From Shewanella phaeophyticola (lineage in GTDB: Bacteria; Pseudomonadota; Gammaproteobacteria; Enterobacterales; Shewanellaceae): DNA of 64,000 nt. Positions 11,394 to 23,696 of the stretch are shown here, piece after piece; within the stretch, counting starts at the first letter, position 1, and the number at the start of each line of letters is the position of its first letter. The position numbers were made by a program, and so were the translations under genes. Below the pieces are notes generated by a model. That model searched no databases, was not told the origin of the DNA, and was given only the letters and a program-made list of their open reading frames with translations. The stretch is from the NCBI RefSeq assembly GCF_025398315.1, contig NZ_JAODOQ010000001.1, positions 2,170,001 through 2,234,000 on the forward strand, in the 5' to 3' direction.

Positions 11394-11436
11394 AAGCACC
11401 CCCTAATTTAACCACAGACTGTAAGAAAACGATTTT

Positions 11437-11745
11437 TTATGCTTTCTCTAATGTACACAGTAACGGATGTTGGTTTTCTCTTGCAAACTGATTTACTTGA
11501 AAAACTTTAGTTTCGGCAATCCCAAATGGGAAAACCCCACACAATCCTTTGCCCTGGTGATGTATCGCTAACATGATATCAACAGCTTGCTGCTCATTTT
11601 TCTCAAAAAAGCGTTGTAATACTTCAACCACAAAATCCATCGGGGTGTAATCATCATTGTTTAGCACCACTTTATACATATGGGGTGGTTGTAGTTCAGA
11701 TTCAACCTTTTCTTCGGTATGTTCTACACTGCCTAATTTAGCCAT
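11437..11745 (-). CDS. clpS: ClpS, ClpA adaptor for N-degron substrates
   Basis: ClpS recognises Leu, Phe, Tyr and Trp N-termini and delivers them to ClpAP. The 102-residue protein has a flexible N-terminal tail (about 1-22), then the core [20 protein letters not shown] with the pocket NDDYTPM, and the helix motif with [13 protein letters not shown]. The start is ATG at 11745. It ends 43 bases before clpA on the same strand, one operon, and is divergent from cspD. Aat and Bpt, which make its ligands, are encoded 3 kb away. Confidence 0.97.
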   Translation of the reverse strand: MAKLGSVEHTEEKVESELQPPHMYKVVLNNDDYTPMDFVVEVLQRFFEKNEQQAVDIMLAIHHQGKGLCGVFPFGIAETKVFQVNQFARENQHPLLCTLEKA

Positions 11746-11941
11746 TGTTTAATACTAGCCTCTCGTTTGGTTCCCGACCACTTGATATTATTAAATTAAT
11801 TAAATGTTGTCTTTTTGTTAATTTATACTTGACATCTTTTCGTACAAATTTCATTCTATTTGTTAGGCGGCGAATACTAGACCGCTGGATAATAAGTTTT
11901 ACTATCTTACTGGTAAGTAGACAACAGAAGGAAGTGGAAGT

Positions 11942-12149
11942 ATGGCAAACGGAACTGTAAAGTGGTTCAACAACGCCAAAGGATTCGGGTTTATTTGCCC
12001 AGATCAGGGTGGCGAGGATGTATTTGCGCACTATTCAACTATCGAAATGGAAGGTTATCGTACCTTAAAAGCAGGTCAACCTGTGTGCTTCGAAGTTGAA
12101 GAAGATTACTAAAGGAATGCATGCTTCAGCCATCTCACCTACAAAATAG
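11942..12149 (+). CDS. cspD: Cold-shock-like protein CspD (frameshifted in this sequence)
   Basis: CspD is a single-stranded nucleic-acid-binding OB-fold protein; in E. coli it is a stationary-phase replication inhibitor. The RNP1 motif KGFGFICP and RNP2 motif DVFAHYSTI are present. As written the frame stops at 12112 after only 56 residues. The conserved continuation EEGPKGxHAS appears in another frame as [12 protein letters not shown] ending at 12149. At 12104-12110 the sequence GATTACT replaces the six bases expected for Gly-Pro (GGCCCT). With that corrected the protein has 68 residues. The cspD/clpS divergent pair is conserved. An RBS, GAAGGAAG, precedes the ATG. Confidence 0.9.
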
Positions 12150-12168
12150 TAGGTAGAGACTATAAAAC

Positions 12169-12202
12169 AAAAAGACAGGGATTTTAATCCCTGTCTTTTT
12201 TA
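12169..12202 (+). terminator. Rho-independent terminator after cspD
   Basis: AAAAAGACAGGGATT and AATCCCTGTCTTTTTT form a perfect long hairpin with T tail 20 bases after the restored cspD stop, which supports the longer cspD reading. Confidence 0.9.
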
Positions 12203-12277
12203 TTGCCTAAAAATAAAGCATCAATTTGTATTAAATAGGGTCATTACCATAAAGTAATGCCCCATTTATAAGGCTAA

Positions 12278-14878
<2,601 letters not shown>

Positions 14879-15556
14879 ATGGCAAACTCAGGTAAATTCA
14901 GTTCATTTAAAAAAACGGCTGCCAAAAATGGTCGTCCCTCGCCACAAACACCTAAATCTAAACATACGAGCATAGCGACTCGACGCAAAAGCCCTGTGAA
15001 ACCACCTGTCGAAAATCCTATTATCGTGTTGTTCAATAAACCGTTTGATGTGCTTTGCCAATTTACCGATGAGGCAGGTCGCCAAACGCTTAAAGACTTT
15101 ATCCCTATTAGTGACGTTTACGCTGCAGGGCGATTAGACCGAGACAGCGAAGGCTTATTACTGCTCACTAACGATGGTCAACTGCAAGCTAAGTTAACCC
15201 AGCCGAATAAAAAAACCTTCAAAACTTATTGGGTACAAGTTGAAGGTGAGCCAACAGAAGCCGCAATAAAAGCATTATGTGAAGGGGTAGAGCTTAAAGA
15301 TGGCATGACTCTACCAGCAAAGGTAAAAATAATGGACTCTCCCCAAATTTGGCCACGTGTACCGCCCGTACGAGAGCGAAAATCAATACCTACTACCTGG
15401 CTTGAAGTGCAAATCTGTGAAGGTCGTAATCGTCAAGTTAGACGAATGACAGCCCATGTAGGCCACCCAACCTTAAGATTAATCCGTTATAAAATAGGTC
15501 AATGGTGTCTAGATGATTTGCAAAATGGTCAGTACAAACAAATCAGCCAACGCTAA
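14879..15556 (+). CDS. rluE: 23S rRNA pseudouridine synthase E (RsuA family)
   Basis: RluE isomerises a uridine in helix 89 of 23S rRNA (U2457 in E. coli). The 225-residue protein has a basic 45-residue N-terminal tail, then the RsuA/RluE catalytic domain with [11 protein letters not shown], the catalytic-Asp motif [18 protein letters not shown], and the C-terminal [24 protein letters not shown] block. It has no S4 domain, as expected for RluE. It is followed 44 bases later by nudJ, the same order as in other gammaproteobacteria. Confidence 0.94.
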   Translation: MANSGKFSSFKKTAAKNGRPSPQTPKSKHTSIATRRKSPVKPPVENPIIVLFNKPFDVLCQFTDEAGRQTLKDFIPISDVYAAGRLDRDSEGLLLLTNDGQLQAKLTQPNKKTFKTYWVQVEGEPTEAAIKALCEGVELKDGMTLPAKVKIMDSPQIWPRVPPVRERKSIPTTWLEVQICEGRNRQVRRMTAHVGHPTLRLIRYKIGQWCLDDLQNGQYKQISQR

Positions 15557-15600
15557 CGGTATAAACAATACTGACGATACACACATAAGGGATTAAATAA

Positions 15601-16134
15601 ATGACTCAACGTTATAAACCCAATACCACTGTCGCCTGTGTTGTGTACAGCCAAGGTAAGTTTTTACTGGTTGAAGAAATGATTGATGGCTTGGTTAAAT
15701 TTAATCAGCCCGCAGGACATTTAGAAGCCAATGAGTCACTGATTGATGCTTGTGCTCGTGAAGTGGTAGAAGAAACTGGACTGGCAATAATACCACAAGC
15801 CATTGTGGGGATTTATCAATTTAGTGCCAGTGATGAACTCGCATTTGTACGTTACACCTTTTGCATTACCCTTGACCAACCGGTTGAAGGAACGCCACTC
15901 GATAGTGCGATTATCCGTACCCATTGGTTATCTCGCGAACAAATTAGTGAGTTAGGCGATCAATTACGCAGCCCACTCGTGCTCAAAAGTATTGATGACT
16001 ACATACAACAAGCTGGTTTATTAGACCAATCGCCGCCAGCGACCAGAGACTTGACGCAAAAAACAAATGCAAAACCTTGTCCGCACCATTTACCATTATC
16101 CTTACTTAATGCGGATTATTTACACACCCGTTAG
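15601..16134 (+). CDS. nudJ: Nudix phosphatase NudJ
   Basis: NudJ is a Nudix hydrolase that removes phosphate from hydroxymethylpyrimidine pyrophosphate and other nucleotide or prenyl diphosphates. The Nudix box is seen from the GHLEANE stretch through REVVEETGL (near residues 39-61). The protein is 177 residues, about 20 longer than E. coli NudJ because of a C-terminal tail. ATG follows AAGGGATTAAATA. It lies between rluE and mnmA, its usual neighbours. Confidence 0.92.
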   Translation: MTQRYKPNTTVACVVYSQGKFLLVEEMIDGLVKFNQPAGHLEANESLIDACAREVVEETGLAIIPQAIVGIYQFSASDELAFVRYTFCITLDQPVEGTPLDSAIIRTHWLSREQISELGDQLRSPLVLKSIDDYIQQAGLLDQSPPATRDLTQKTNAKPCPHHLPLSLLNADYLHTR

Positions 16135-16361
16135 CTCAGTTTTAGCCCTATATTGACGATTACTTCAAGATAGCCCAGCGCTAGAATGCGTGGTAGAATA
16201 TGCGCCGCACAAATGCAATGTTTACACGATAAGATAAAGTTTACTTTATTTTTGACCTTGTTTAACGGCTTTCAAGCTCAGTCAATTTTAATCATTACCT
16301 TGAAACCGTTAACAGACACCACCATATACATACTCTCTTTATTCAATGGTTTTTAGGATTT

Positions 16362-17480
16362 ATGACATCAATCACCCCAACTTCTCATGGTAAAAAAGTC
16401 ATTGTCGGCATGTCCGGCGGTGTAGATTCTTCTGTTTCGGCCTATTTGCTTATCCAGCAAGGTTACGAGGTTGAAGGTCTATTTATGAAGAACTGGGAAG
16501 AAGACGATACCGACGAATATTGCGCTGCTGCGGATGATTTAAAAGATGCACAAGCGGTATGTGACAAGCTGGGTATTAAAATGCATACCGTCAACTTTGC
16601 TGCAGAATACTGGGACAACGTGTTCGAGTACTTTTTAGCTGAATACAAAGCGGGTAGTACGCCTAATCCTGACATCATGTGCAACAAAGAAATTAAATTC
16701 AAAGCTTTTTTAGAATTTGCTGATGAGATTTTAGACGCAGACTATATCGCCATGGTAAGTTATGTTCGTCGTCGTGACAATAGCGATGGCAGTGTTGAAA
16801 TGCTTCGTGGTGTTGATGGCAATAAAGATCAAAGCTACTTCTTATATACCTTAAGCCATGAACAAGTAGCACGCAGTTTATTTCCTGTAGGCGAGCTTGA
16901 AAAACATGAAGTGCGTGAGATTGCCAAAAAAATGGGGTTAATCACTCACGATAAAAAAGACAGCACCGGCATTTGTTTTATTGGCGAGCGTAAATTCACT
17001 GACTTTCTTGCCACTTATTTACCCGCACAGCCCGGCGACATTGAAACAGCTGAAGGCGAAGTCATTGGTACTCATCAAGGGTTGATGTATCACACTCTTG
17101 GCCAACGTAAAGGCTTAGGGATTGGCGGCTTAAAAAACAGCAGCGAAGATCCATGGTACGTGGTCGAAAAAGATTTAATTCGTAATGTACTCGTGGTGGC
17201 ACAAGGCGCTAATCATCCACGCCTTATGTCACATGGCATGACCGTTAATCAAATGCATTGGGTTGACCGTAAAGGCCCTGCCAATAACAGCGAAATCACA
17301 GTAAAAACCCGTTACCGCCAACGCGATGTGGCCTGTACGATAGTTTATACCGATCCAGACAATATTACCGTGACATTTGATGAACCGGTTGCCGCCGTTA
17401 CGCCAGGCCAGTCAGCGGTGTTTTATGATGGTGAAATTTGTTTAGGCGGCGGCATTATCGATACATTAGTTCGAGGATAA
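16362..17480 (+). CDS. mnmA: tRNA-specific 2-thiouridylase MnmA (one conserved site scrambled)
   Basis: MnmA adds sulfur to U34 of tRNA-Lys, Glu and Gln using the Tus relay. The 372 residues show the PP-loop [15 protein letters not shown], the first catalytic cysteine in [12 protein letters not shown], and the second in [12 protein letters not shown]. An oddity sits at residues 132-133: the family's invariant ATGHY-type motif reads AMVSY. The codons GTA-AGT at 16755-16760 stand where GGC-CAC is expected, so the wild-type DNA would be ATGGGCCACTAT. This matches the GGGCC-linked corruption seen elsewhere, here without a frameshift. ATG follows AGGATTT. hflD follows after three bases. Confidence 0.95.
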   Translation: MTSITPTSHGKKVIVGMSGGVDSSVSAYLLIQQGYEVEGLFMKNWEEDDTDEYCAAADDLKDAQAVCDKLGIKMHTVNFAAEYWDNVFEYFLAEYKAGSTPNPDIMCNKEIKFKAFLEFADEILDADYIAMVSYVRRRDNSDGSVEMLRGVDGNKDQSYFLYTLSHEQVARSLFPVGELEKHEVREIAKKMGLITHDKKDSTGICFIGERKFTDFLATYLPAQPGDIETAEGEVIGTHQGLMYHTLGQRKGLGIGGLKNSSEDPWYVVEKDLIRNVLVVAQGANHPRLMSHGMTVNQMHWVDRKGPANNSEITVKTRYRQRDVACTIVYTDPDNITVTFDEPVAAVTPGQSAVFYDGEICLGGGIIDTLVRG

Positions 17481-17483
17481 ATC

Positions 17484-18116
17484 GTGAGTCAAACTCAACA
17501 GAGCTTATTATTTGAACGCACAATGGCCTTTGCAGGTATTTTACAGGCCATTGGTCAGGTGCAATATTTAGCGCGCCATGGCGAAAGCGATAAAGAAGCC
17601 TTGGCAGCAACATTAAATACCATCTTAGTCACCGAGCCAGAAGCCACTGCCGATGTGTATCAAGACAAAAGCATCTTAAACAAAGGCTATCAGTTAATAC
17701 AAAACCAACTGGGCGATGGCAGTAATAAAGATGTCGAAACCACCCGTTACTTAGTCGGGGTATTAGCACTGGAGCGCAAACTCGCTCGTTCAGCAAACGG
17801 CTTAGGCATGCTTGCTGAGCGTATCAATCAAATCCATCGCCAATTGAACCACTTTGCGATCACCGACGAACAAGTTATTGCTAACTTTGCCAGTATTTAT
17901 AGTGATGTCATTAGTGAACTGGGGCATAAATTGCAAATATCTGGCAACCCAGGATGCTTAAAGCAACCCATCGTACAACATAAAATTCGTGCCCTTCTGC
18001 TTGCCGCCATGCGCAGTGCAGTATTGTGGCGCCAATTAGGTGGCAAACGTCGCCATTTAGTGTTTGCCCGAAAAGCGATATTTGATACCGCTAAAAAAAG
18101 CCAAAATAACAATTAA
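17484..18116 (+). CDS. hflD: High-frequency lysogenisation protein HflD homologue
   Basis: HflD is a mostly helical protein at the inner membrane that in E. coli binds lambda CII; its host role is unclear. The 210-residue product matches the family throughout ([21 protein letters not shown], then [11 protein letters not shown], and [22 protein letters not shown]). A GTG start follows GAGGATAAATC and lies four bases after the mnmA stop, so the two genes are cotranscribed. purB follows 39 bases later, the conserved mnmA-hflD-purB order. Confidence 0.95.
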   Translation: MSQTQQSLLFERTMAFAGILQAIGQVQYLARHGESDKEALAATLNTILVTEPEATADVYQDKSILNKGYQLIQNQLGDGSNKDVETTRYLVGVLALERKLARSANGLGMLAERINQIHRQLNHFAITDEQVIANFASIYSDVISELGHKLQISGNPGCLKQPIVQHKIRALLLAAMRSAVLWRQLGGKRRHLVFARKAIFDTAKKSQNNN

Positions 18117-19526
<1,410 letters not shown>

Positions 19527-19549
19527 TTTTTCTCAATTAACATAACATT

Positions 19550-19577
19550 AGCGGTCGCATCTGTGGCCGCTTTTTTA
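19550..19577 (+). terminator. Probable terminator after purB
   Basis: AGCGGTC and GGCCGCT pair (one G-T wobble) around an eight-base loop and are followed by six T residues, 24 bases after the purB stop. Confidence 0.72.
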
Positions 19578-19606
19578 TTGGATTTACCACTCTCCACCTG
19601 AGGTCA

Positions 19607-20752
19607 ATGATGTACAGATTAAATATTGATACCCAAGCCTTTATTAAACAGCATTGGCAGCAGAACCCCCTTGTAATCAAACAGGCATTTGTTGATTTTG
19701 AAGACCCCATTGCTGCAGACGAACTTGCAGGCCTCGCCTGCGAAGAAGAAATTTCATCTCGCGTAGTGGTCACAAAAGGTGATGATTGGGATGTTATACA
19801 AGGCTCATTTGAAGATTACGACCAATTTGGCGAAGACAACTGGCAATTGTTAGTGCAGGCCGTTAACCATTGGTATCCAGCATCTCAACCCTTAGTTGAA
19901 GCGTTCCGTTTTTTGCCCGACTGGCGCTTTGATGACTTAATGGTGTCATTTGCCACGCCAGGCGGCGGCGTATGGACCACACATCGACAACTATGACGTG
20001 TTTATTATTCAAGGTGAAGGCGAGCGTCGCTGGAAAGTGGGTGACAAAGGCCAACATAAACGCCGTGGTGGCAATGAAAACTCACCCTTAGTTGACGATT
20101 TTGAGCCAATTATTGATGTGGTATTGCAAAAGGGCGATGTGTTATATATTCCGCCCGGATACCCGCATTGCGGCGAAACAATGACCTTAGCCATGTCATA
20201 TTCAATTGGTTTTAGAGCTCCGAGCCAACAAGAATTGCTTACACAGCTCGCCGATAGCCTTATCGACAGTAACCAGAGTGCCACAAACGCTTTACATCCA
20301 CCGATGAGCCAACCGCGCCAGGCGTAATCAGCCAAACGCATCAACAAGGCATTATGGATTTATTGGTACAACTTGCTCAGGATCCCCAAGCATACCAAAC
20401 CATGCTAGGCAAATTATTGAGCCAAAATCGTTTTGAACTCGATATATGTGAAGGCGAAGAGCCATTAAGCAGCGATGACTTAATAGATGCCATAGAACAA
20501 GGTGCAATTATTCAGCGCATTGGGGGGTTAAAGGTATTACGTCTTGAGCAAGACAACCAAGCGCGGTTATTTATTAATGGCGAAGAGTTTTCTTTAGCAG
20601 AGACTAGCGAAACCGAATTAATGTTTTTAGCCAATAACGTTAGCATTATGCCTGAGCAAGCTGGCGAGCTAGTTGAAAATACAGCGTTACTTGAACTATT
20701 AACCCAGCTGATTAATCAAGGCTTTTACTACCTAGCCGAAGACGAATGCTAA
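19607..20752 (+). CDS. roxA: 50S ribosomal protein L16 3-hydroxylase RoxA/YcfD (two frameshifts in this sequence)
   Basis: RoxA is a JmjC-type Fe(II)/2-oxoglutarate oxygenase that hydroxylates an arginine of L16. The cupin holds the ligand motif HIDNYDVF and the distal histidine in YPHCGETMTLAMSYS; a winged-helix part follows. The first break is directly before the HxD motif: GGGV-GPHIDN is expected, but TGGACC at 19973-19978 adds one base. The second is at 20285-20290 (ACAAACGC), where one base is missing before a frame reading FTSTDEPTAPGVISQTHQQG. Correcting both gives 381 residues, the family length. GAGG precedes the two ATGs at 19607/19610. Probably intact in the cell. Confidence 0.9.
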
Positions 20753-20766
20753 AGCTTGGATAAAGT

Positions 20767-20796
20767 AAAAGGCACCTAAAATGAGGTGCCTTTTTT
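20767..20796. terminator. Bidirectional terminator between roxA and the DUF4826 gene
   Basis: AAAAGGCACCTAAAATGAGGTGCCTTTTTT is a perfect hairpin with an A run and a T run, placed between two convergent genes. Confidence 0.88.
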
Positions 20797-20810
20797 ATAT
20801 GTTTGGAATA

Positions 20811-21251
20811 TTAACCCCAAAGTTTTTCATCTTGATGCATTCTGTGCAGGCTTTCAGCACGAGAAACCAATAATTGAGCAAATTTTCGTTGTGTCTCATC
20901 ACGTGTGGCGCCAGATTGATGGAGGTTTTCAGCTTTAAGCTGCCACATCAATGAGAAATGACGAATAGCATCACGCGCAGTTGCCGCCACTTTAACGTCT
21001 ACATAATCTGATGGTAAATCACCCGACATGACCCAAAAGGTTTGTTTTTTAGGCTGCTTAGATTCCATTTTCCAAATGGCTAAATAAGGCGCAAGATAGC
21101 GACTTTCACTGGCCAGTACGTTACTTGGGATTACACCTTTCTCTGCTAAAAAGCGATTGGCTTTTTGAAACTGAGTACGCACCCACTCTTGTCTTAATGC
21201 TTCTTGGTCTACTGTTGACTCAGTGACATTCTCTGCAACTTCTTCAGTCAT
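20811..21251 (-). CDS. DUF4826 family protein
   Basis: This 146-residue cytoplasmic protein matches the DUF4826 family, whose function is not known. An acidic N-terminal tail (about 1-20) is followed by a helix and the core RYLAPYLAIWKMES, FWVMSGDLPSDYVD, and a helical C-terminal part with HFSLMWQLKAENL. No membrane segment or catalytic motif is visible. It is a single gene, convergent with roxA and divergent from the leucine dehydrogenase gene. Confidence 0.75.
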   Translation of the reverse strand: MTEEVAENVTESTVDQEALRQEWVRTQFQKANRFLAEKGVIPSNVLASESRYLAPYLAIWKMESKQPKKQTFWVMSGDLPSDYVDVKVAATARDAIRHFSLMWQLKAENLHQSGATRDETQRKFAQLLVSRAESLHRMHQDEKLWG

Positions 21252-21338
21252 AATACTTCCTATCTTATTGTTATTTTTCAGGTTAGAACAATAATTAACC
21301 TAAAATTCAATCTCAAAAACAATGATGCAACATAAGTT

Positions 21339-21358
21339 ACTTTACGTTTACGTAAAGT
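21339..21358. promoter_or_regulatory. Palindromic operator, probably for LiuR, upstream of leucine dehydrogenase
   Basis: The perfect palindrome ACTTTACG-TTTA-CGTAAAGT lies 174 bases before the leucine dehydrogenase start. Its core TTTACGTTTACGTAAA resembles the operator reported for LiuR, the MerR-type regulator of branched-chain amino acid degradation in gammaproteobacteria. Sequence symmetry is seen; the regulator is inferred from resemblance and from the adjacent gene. Confidence 0.6.
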
Positions 21359-21531
21359 GGCAAGCTAAATTTCCACATCAATCACAAAAATAACTAAATC
21401 ATGCTTTGTTGAGAGTAGCGCTAAATGCTATCGTGCTGCAATAAATTTAACAAGCAGTCGTTTGTACCTAATAGACTCTATTCCCTAGGTACGTTACTTT
21501 ACTTTTTACACACAGCAAGCGGAGATTACAC

Positions 21532-22563
21532 GTGACAGTATTTAATCATGTTTCGTTCGATGAACACGAACAAGTGGTATTTTGTCATGACAAGCAAAGT
21601 GGTTTAAAAGCCATTATCGCAGTCCACAACACTAACCTTGAGCCAGCTGTTGGCGGGTGTCGTATGTGGAACTATCAATCGGATGATGAAGCGTTAACAG
21701 ATGTATTGCGTCTCTCGCGTGGCATGACATATAAAAATGCACTAGCAGGCCTAAGCATGGGTGGCGGTAAAGCCGTGATTATTGCCGACCCAAAAACAAC
21801 CGACCGCGAAGCCTTATTTTTAGCTTTTGGCCGCTTTGTGAATAGCTTAGGTGGTAAATACTATTCAGCAGAAGATGTTGGCGTATCAACATCCGACATC
21901 ATGATTGCCAGCCGCGAAACAGAGTTTGTTGCCGGCATGGAAGGCAAATCAGGCGACCCATCGCCATTAACCGCGTTAGGCACTTATTTAGGCATTAAAG
22001 CAGCCGTTAAACATCAACGCGGTGTAGACAGCCTAAAAGGGATTAAAGTCTCGGTACAGGGCGTTGGGCACGTCGGTTATTACCTATGTAAACATTTACA
22101 TGAAGAAGGCGCTGAACTGATTGTCACCGACATTCACCAATCATCACTTGAACGCGTTTCCGCTGAATTTGGTGCTACTGTCGTTGCCCCACAAGACATC
22201 TATACTCAAGATGTCGATGTATATGCACCTTGTGCATTGGGCGCTACAATCAATGACACCACACTGCCACTGTTAAAAGCCACTATCGTTGCCGGTTGTG
22301 CCAATAACCAGTTAGCAGAAGTGCGTCACGGCGAAAAACTTAAGCAAATGGGCATTTTATATGCACCAGACTATGTGATTAACGCCGGCGGTATTATTAA
22401 TGTGTCATTTGAGAAAAACTATGACGCTGCTGCCTCTAAAGCAAAAGTAGAACAAATCTACCATACCTTGTTAACCATCTTTAGCCGTGCAGATACAGAA
22501 AATCGCACCACAGGCTCGGTCGCAGACGAAATGGCCAAAGCCATTATTGATGCGGCAAGATAA
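21532..22563 (+). CDS. ldh: Leucine dehydrogenase (Glu/Leu/Phe/Val dehydrogenase family)
   Basis: This enzyme oxidatively deaminates leucine, valine and isoleucine with NAD+, the first step in using them as carbon source. The 343-residue protein has the substrate-binding stretch PAVGGCRMW, the catalytic lysine region GLSMGGGKAVI, and the NAD-binding loop VQGVGHVGYYL. Length and motifs match leucine rather than glutamate dehydrogenases (about 450). A GTG start follows GCGGAGATTACAC. A palindrome upstream suggests control by LiuR. The gene is single, with its own terminator. Confidence 0.93.
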   Translation: MTVFNHVSFDEHEQVVFCHDKQSGLKAIIAVHNTNLEPAVGGCRMWNYQSDDEALTDVLRLSRGMTYKNALAGLSMGGGKAVIIADPKTTDREALFLAFGRFVNSLGGKYYSAEDVGVSTSDIMIASRETEFVAGMEGKSGDPSPLTALGTYLGIKAAVKHQRGVDSLKGIKVSVQGVGHVGYYLCKHLHEEGAELIVTDIHQSSLERVSAEFGATVVAPQDIYTQDVDVYAPCALGATINDTTLPLLKATIVAGCANNQLAEVRHGEKLKQMGILYAPDYVINAGGIINVSFEKNYDAAASKAKVEQIYHTLLTIFSRADTENRTTGSVADEMAKAIIDAAR

Positions 22564-22580
22564 ACAGGATTAATTAATGC

Positions 22581-22611
22581 AAGGGAAATACCAAAGTATT
22601 TCCCTTTTTTA
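22581..22611 (+). terminator. Rho-independent terminator after leucine dehydrogenase
   Basis: AAGGGAAATAC and GTATTTCCCTT pair around a short loop and run into TTTTTT, 18 bases after the stop. Confidence 0.88.
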
Positions 22612-22783
22612 TTGCCCAAAATAATTCAACTCTCACAACGCTAAAGCACTTATACCACTTATGCTAAGCGCAACGTTAAGATCAAGCTTAATCAAGCTGC
22701 AATAAATCGTTCACTTAATCGTCAAATAACTACCCTACTCTAAATTAACACTGACTCAATCTGTGTATTAGGGTAAATGACAG

Positions 22784-23683
22784 ATGATTTCACAGAGTAA
22801 AAAACGTAATCAGCAACGCCAGCCTTTATCGCATTTAACCCACAAAACGAAAATTCAACATTTTCATGCAATGTGGTTATCAGATGTTCACCTTGGCAGT
22901 ATCGACTGTAAGGCTGAATTTTTACTCCACTTTTTAAATCATAGCCAATGTGACTATTTATACCTTGTTGGCGATATTGTCGATGTATGGGCACTTAAAA
23001 AAAGAGTCTACTGGCCAGACAGTCACGACAAGGTCATCAAAAAGATACTTGAGCTGGCAGCCAGCGGTACGCAAGTGATTTACATACCAGGTAATCATGA
23101 TGAAGCATTTAAAGCCTATGCTGACAGTCACTTCAGAGGCGTAACATTAGCTAAACAGCACATACATGAATCGATTAATGGCAAACGCTTTTTAATGCTT
23201 CATGGCGATCAATTTGACTCGCAAGTGTGTGTTAGTCGTGCTTATGCCAAATTAGGCGATCATTTATACGATGTCCTGCTGTGGTTAAACCGACAATTGC
23301 ATGCAGTAAGAAGCAGCATGGGCTATCCCTATTGGTCGTTGGCCAGTTACATCAAACTTAGGGTCAACAAAGCCCAGCAAGCCATTAATCAATACCGAAA
23401 TGCCGTATTGCGTTACGCCGTCAAAAAACAGGTCGACATGGTCATTTGCGGCCATATCCACCAGCCAGAATTGTCGCAGCACACCCTTAACCAACATCAC
23501 CTTATCTATGCCAATGATGGCGACTGGGTTGAAAACTGCACCTTGATTGCAGAAACCCTTGAAGGCGATGTACAGCTGCTGAAATGGGATGAGCAAACTC
23601 TACAAGCTGAAACTGTCAGAAATATTCAACTTGCTCGTCAAGATGACAACAAAATCACACCTCAAAAACAGCACGTTGCATAA
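22784..23683 (+). CDS. Calcineurin-like phosphoesterase, UDP-2,3-diacylglucosamine diphosphatase-like (LpxH2-type)
   Basis: This metallophosphoesterase has the metal-ligand motifs in order: SDVHLGS near residue 30, YLVGDIVDVW, YIPGNHDE, MLHGDQFDS, and CGHIHQPE near residue 222, with a late ANDGDWVENCT. The set fits LpxH-like UDP-2,3-diacylglucosamine hydrolases of the LpxH2/YbbF type, but at 299 residues it is longer than E. coli LpxH (240). A different phospholipid or glycan substrate is possible because the next gene is a bifunctional acyltransferase 13 bases downstream, clearly cotranscribed. ATG at 22784 follows TTAGGG. Confidence 0.82.
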   Translation: MISQSKKRNQQRQPLSHLTHKTKIQHFHAMWLSDVHLGSIDCKAEFLLHFLNHSQCDYLYLVGDIVDVWALKKRVYWPDSHDKVIKKILELAASGTQVIYIPGNHDEAFKAYADSHFRGVTLAKQHIHESINGKRFLMLHGDQFDSQVCVSRAYAKLGDHLYDVLLWLNRQLHAVRSSMGYPYWSLASYIKLRVNKAQQAINQYRNAVLRYAVKKQVDMVICGHIHQPELSQHTLNQHHLIYANDGDWVENCTLIAETLEGDVQLLKWDEQTLQAETVRNIQLARQDDNKITPQKQHVA

Positions 23684-23696
23684 AAAGGATAAGGTC

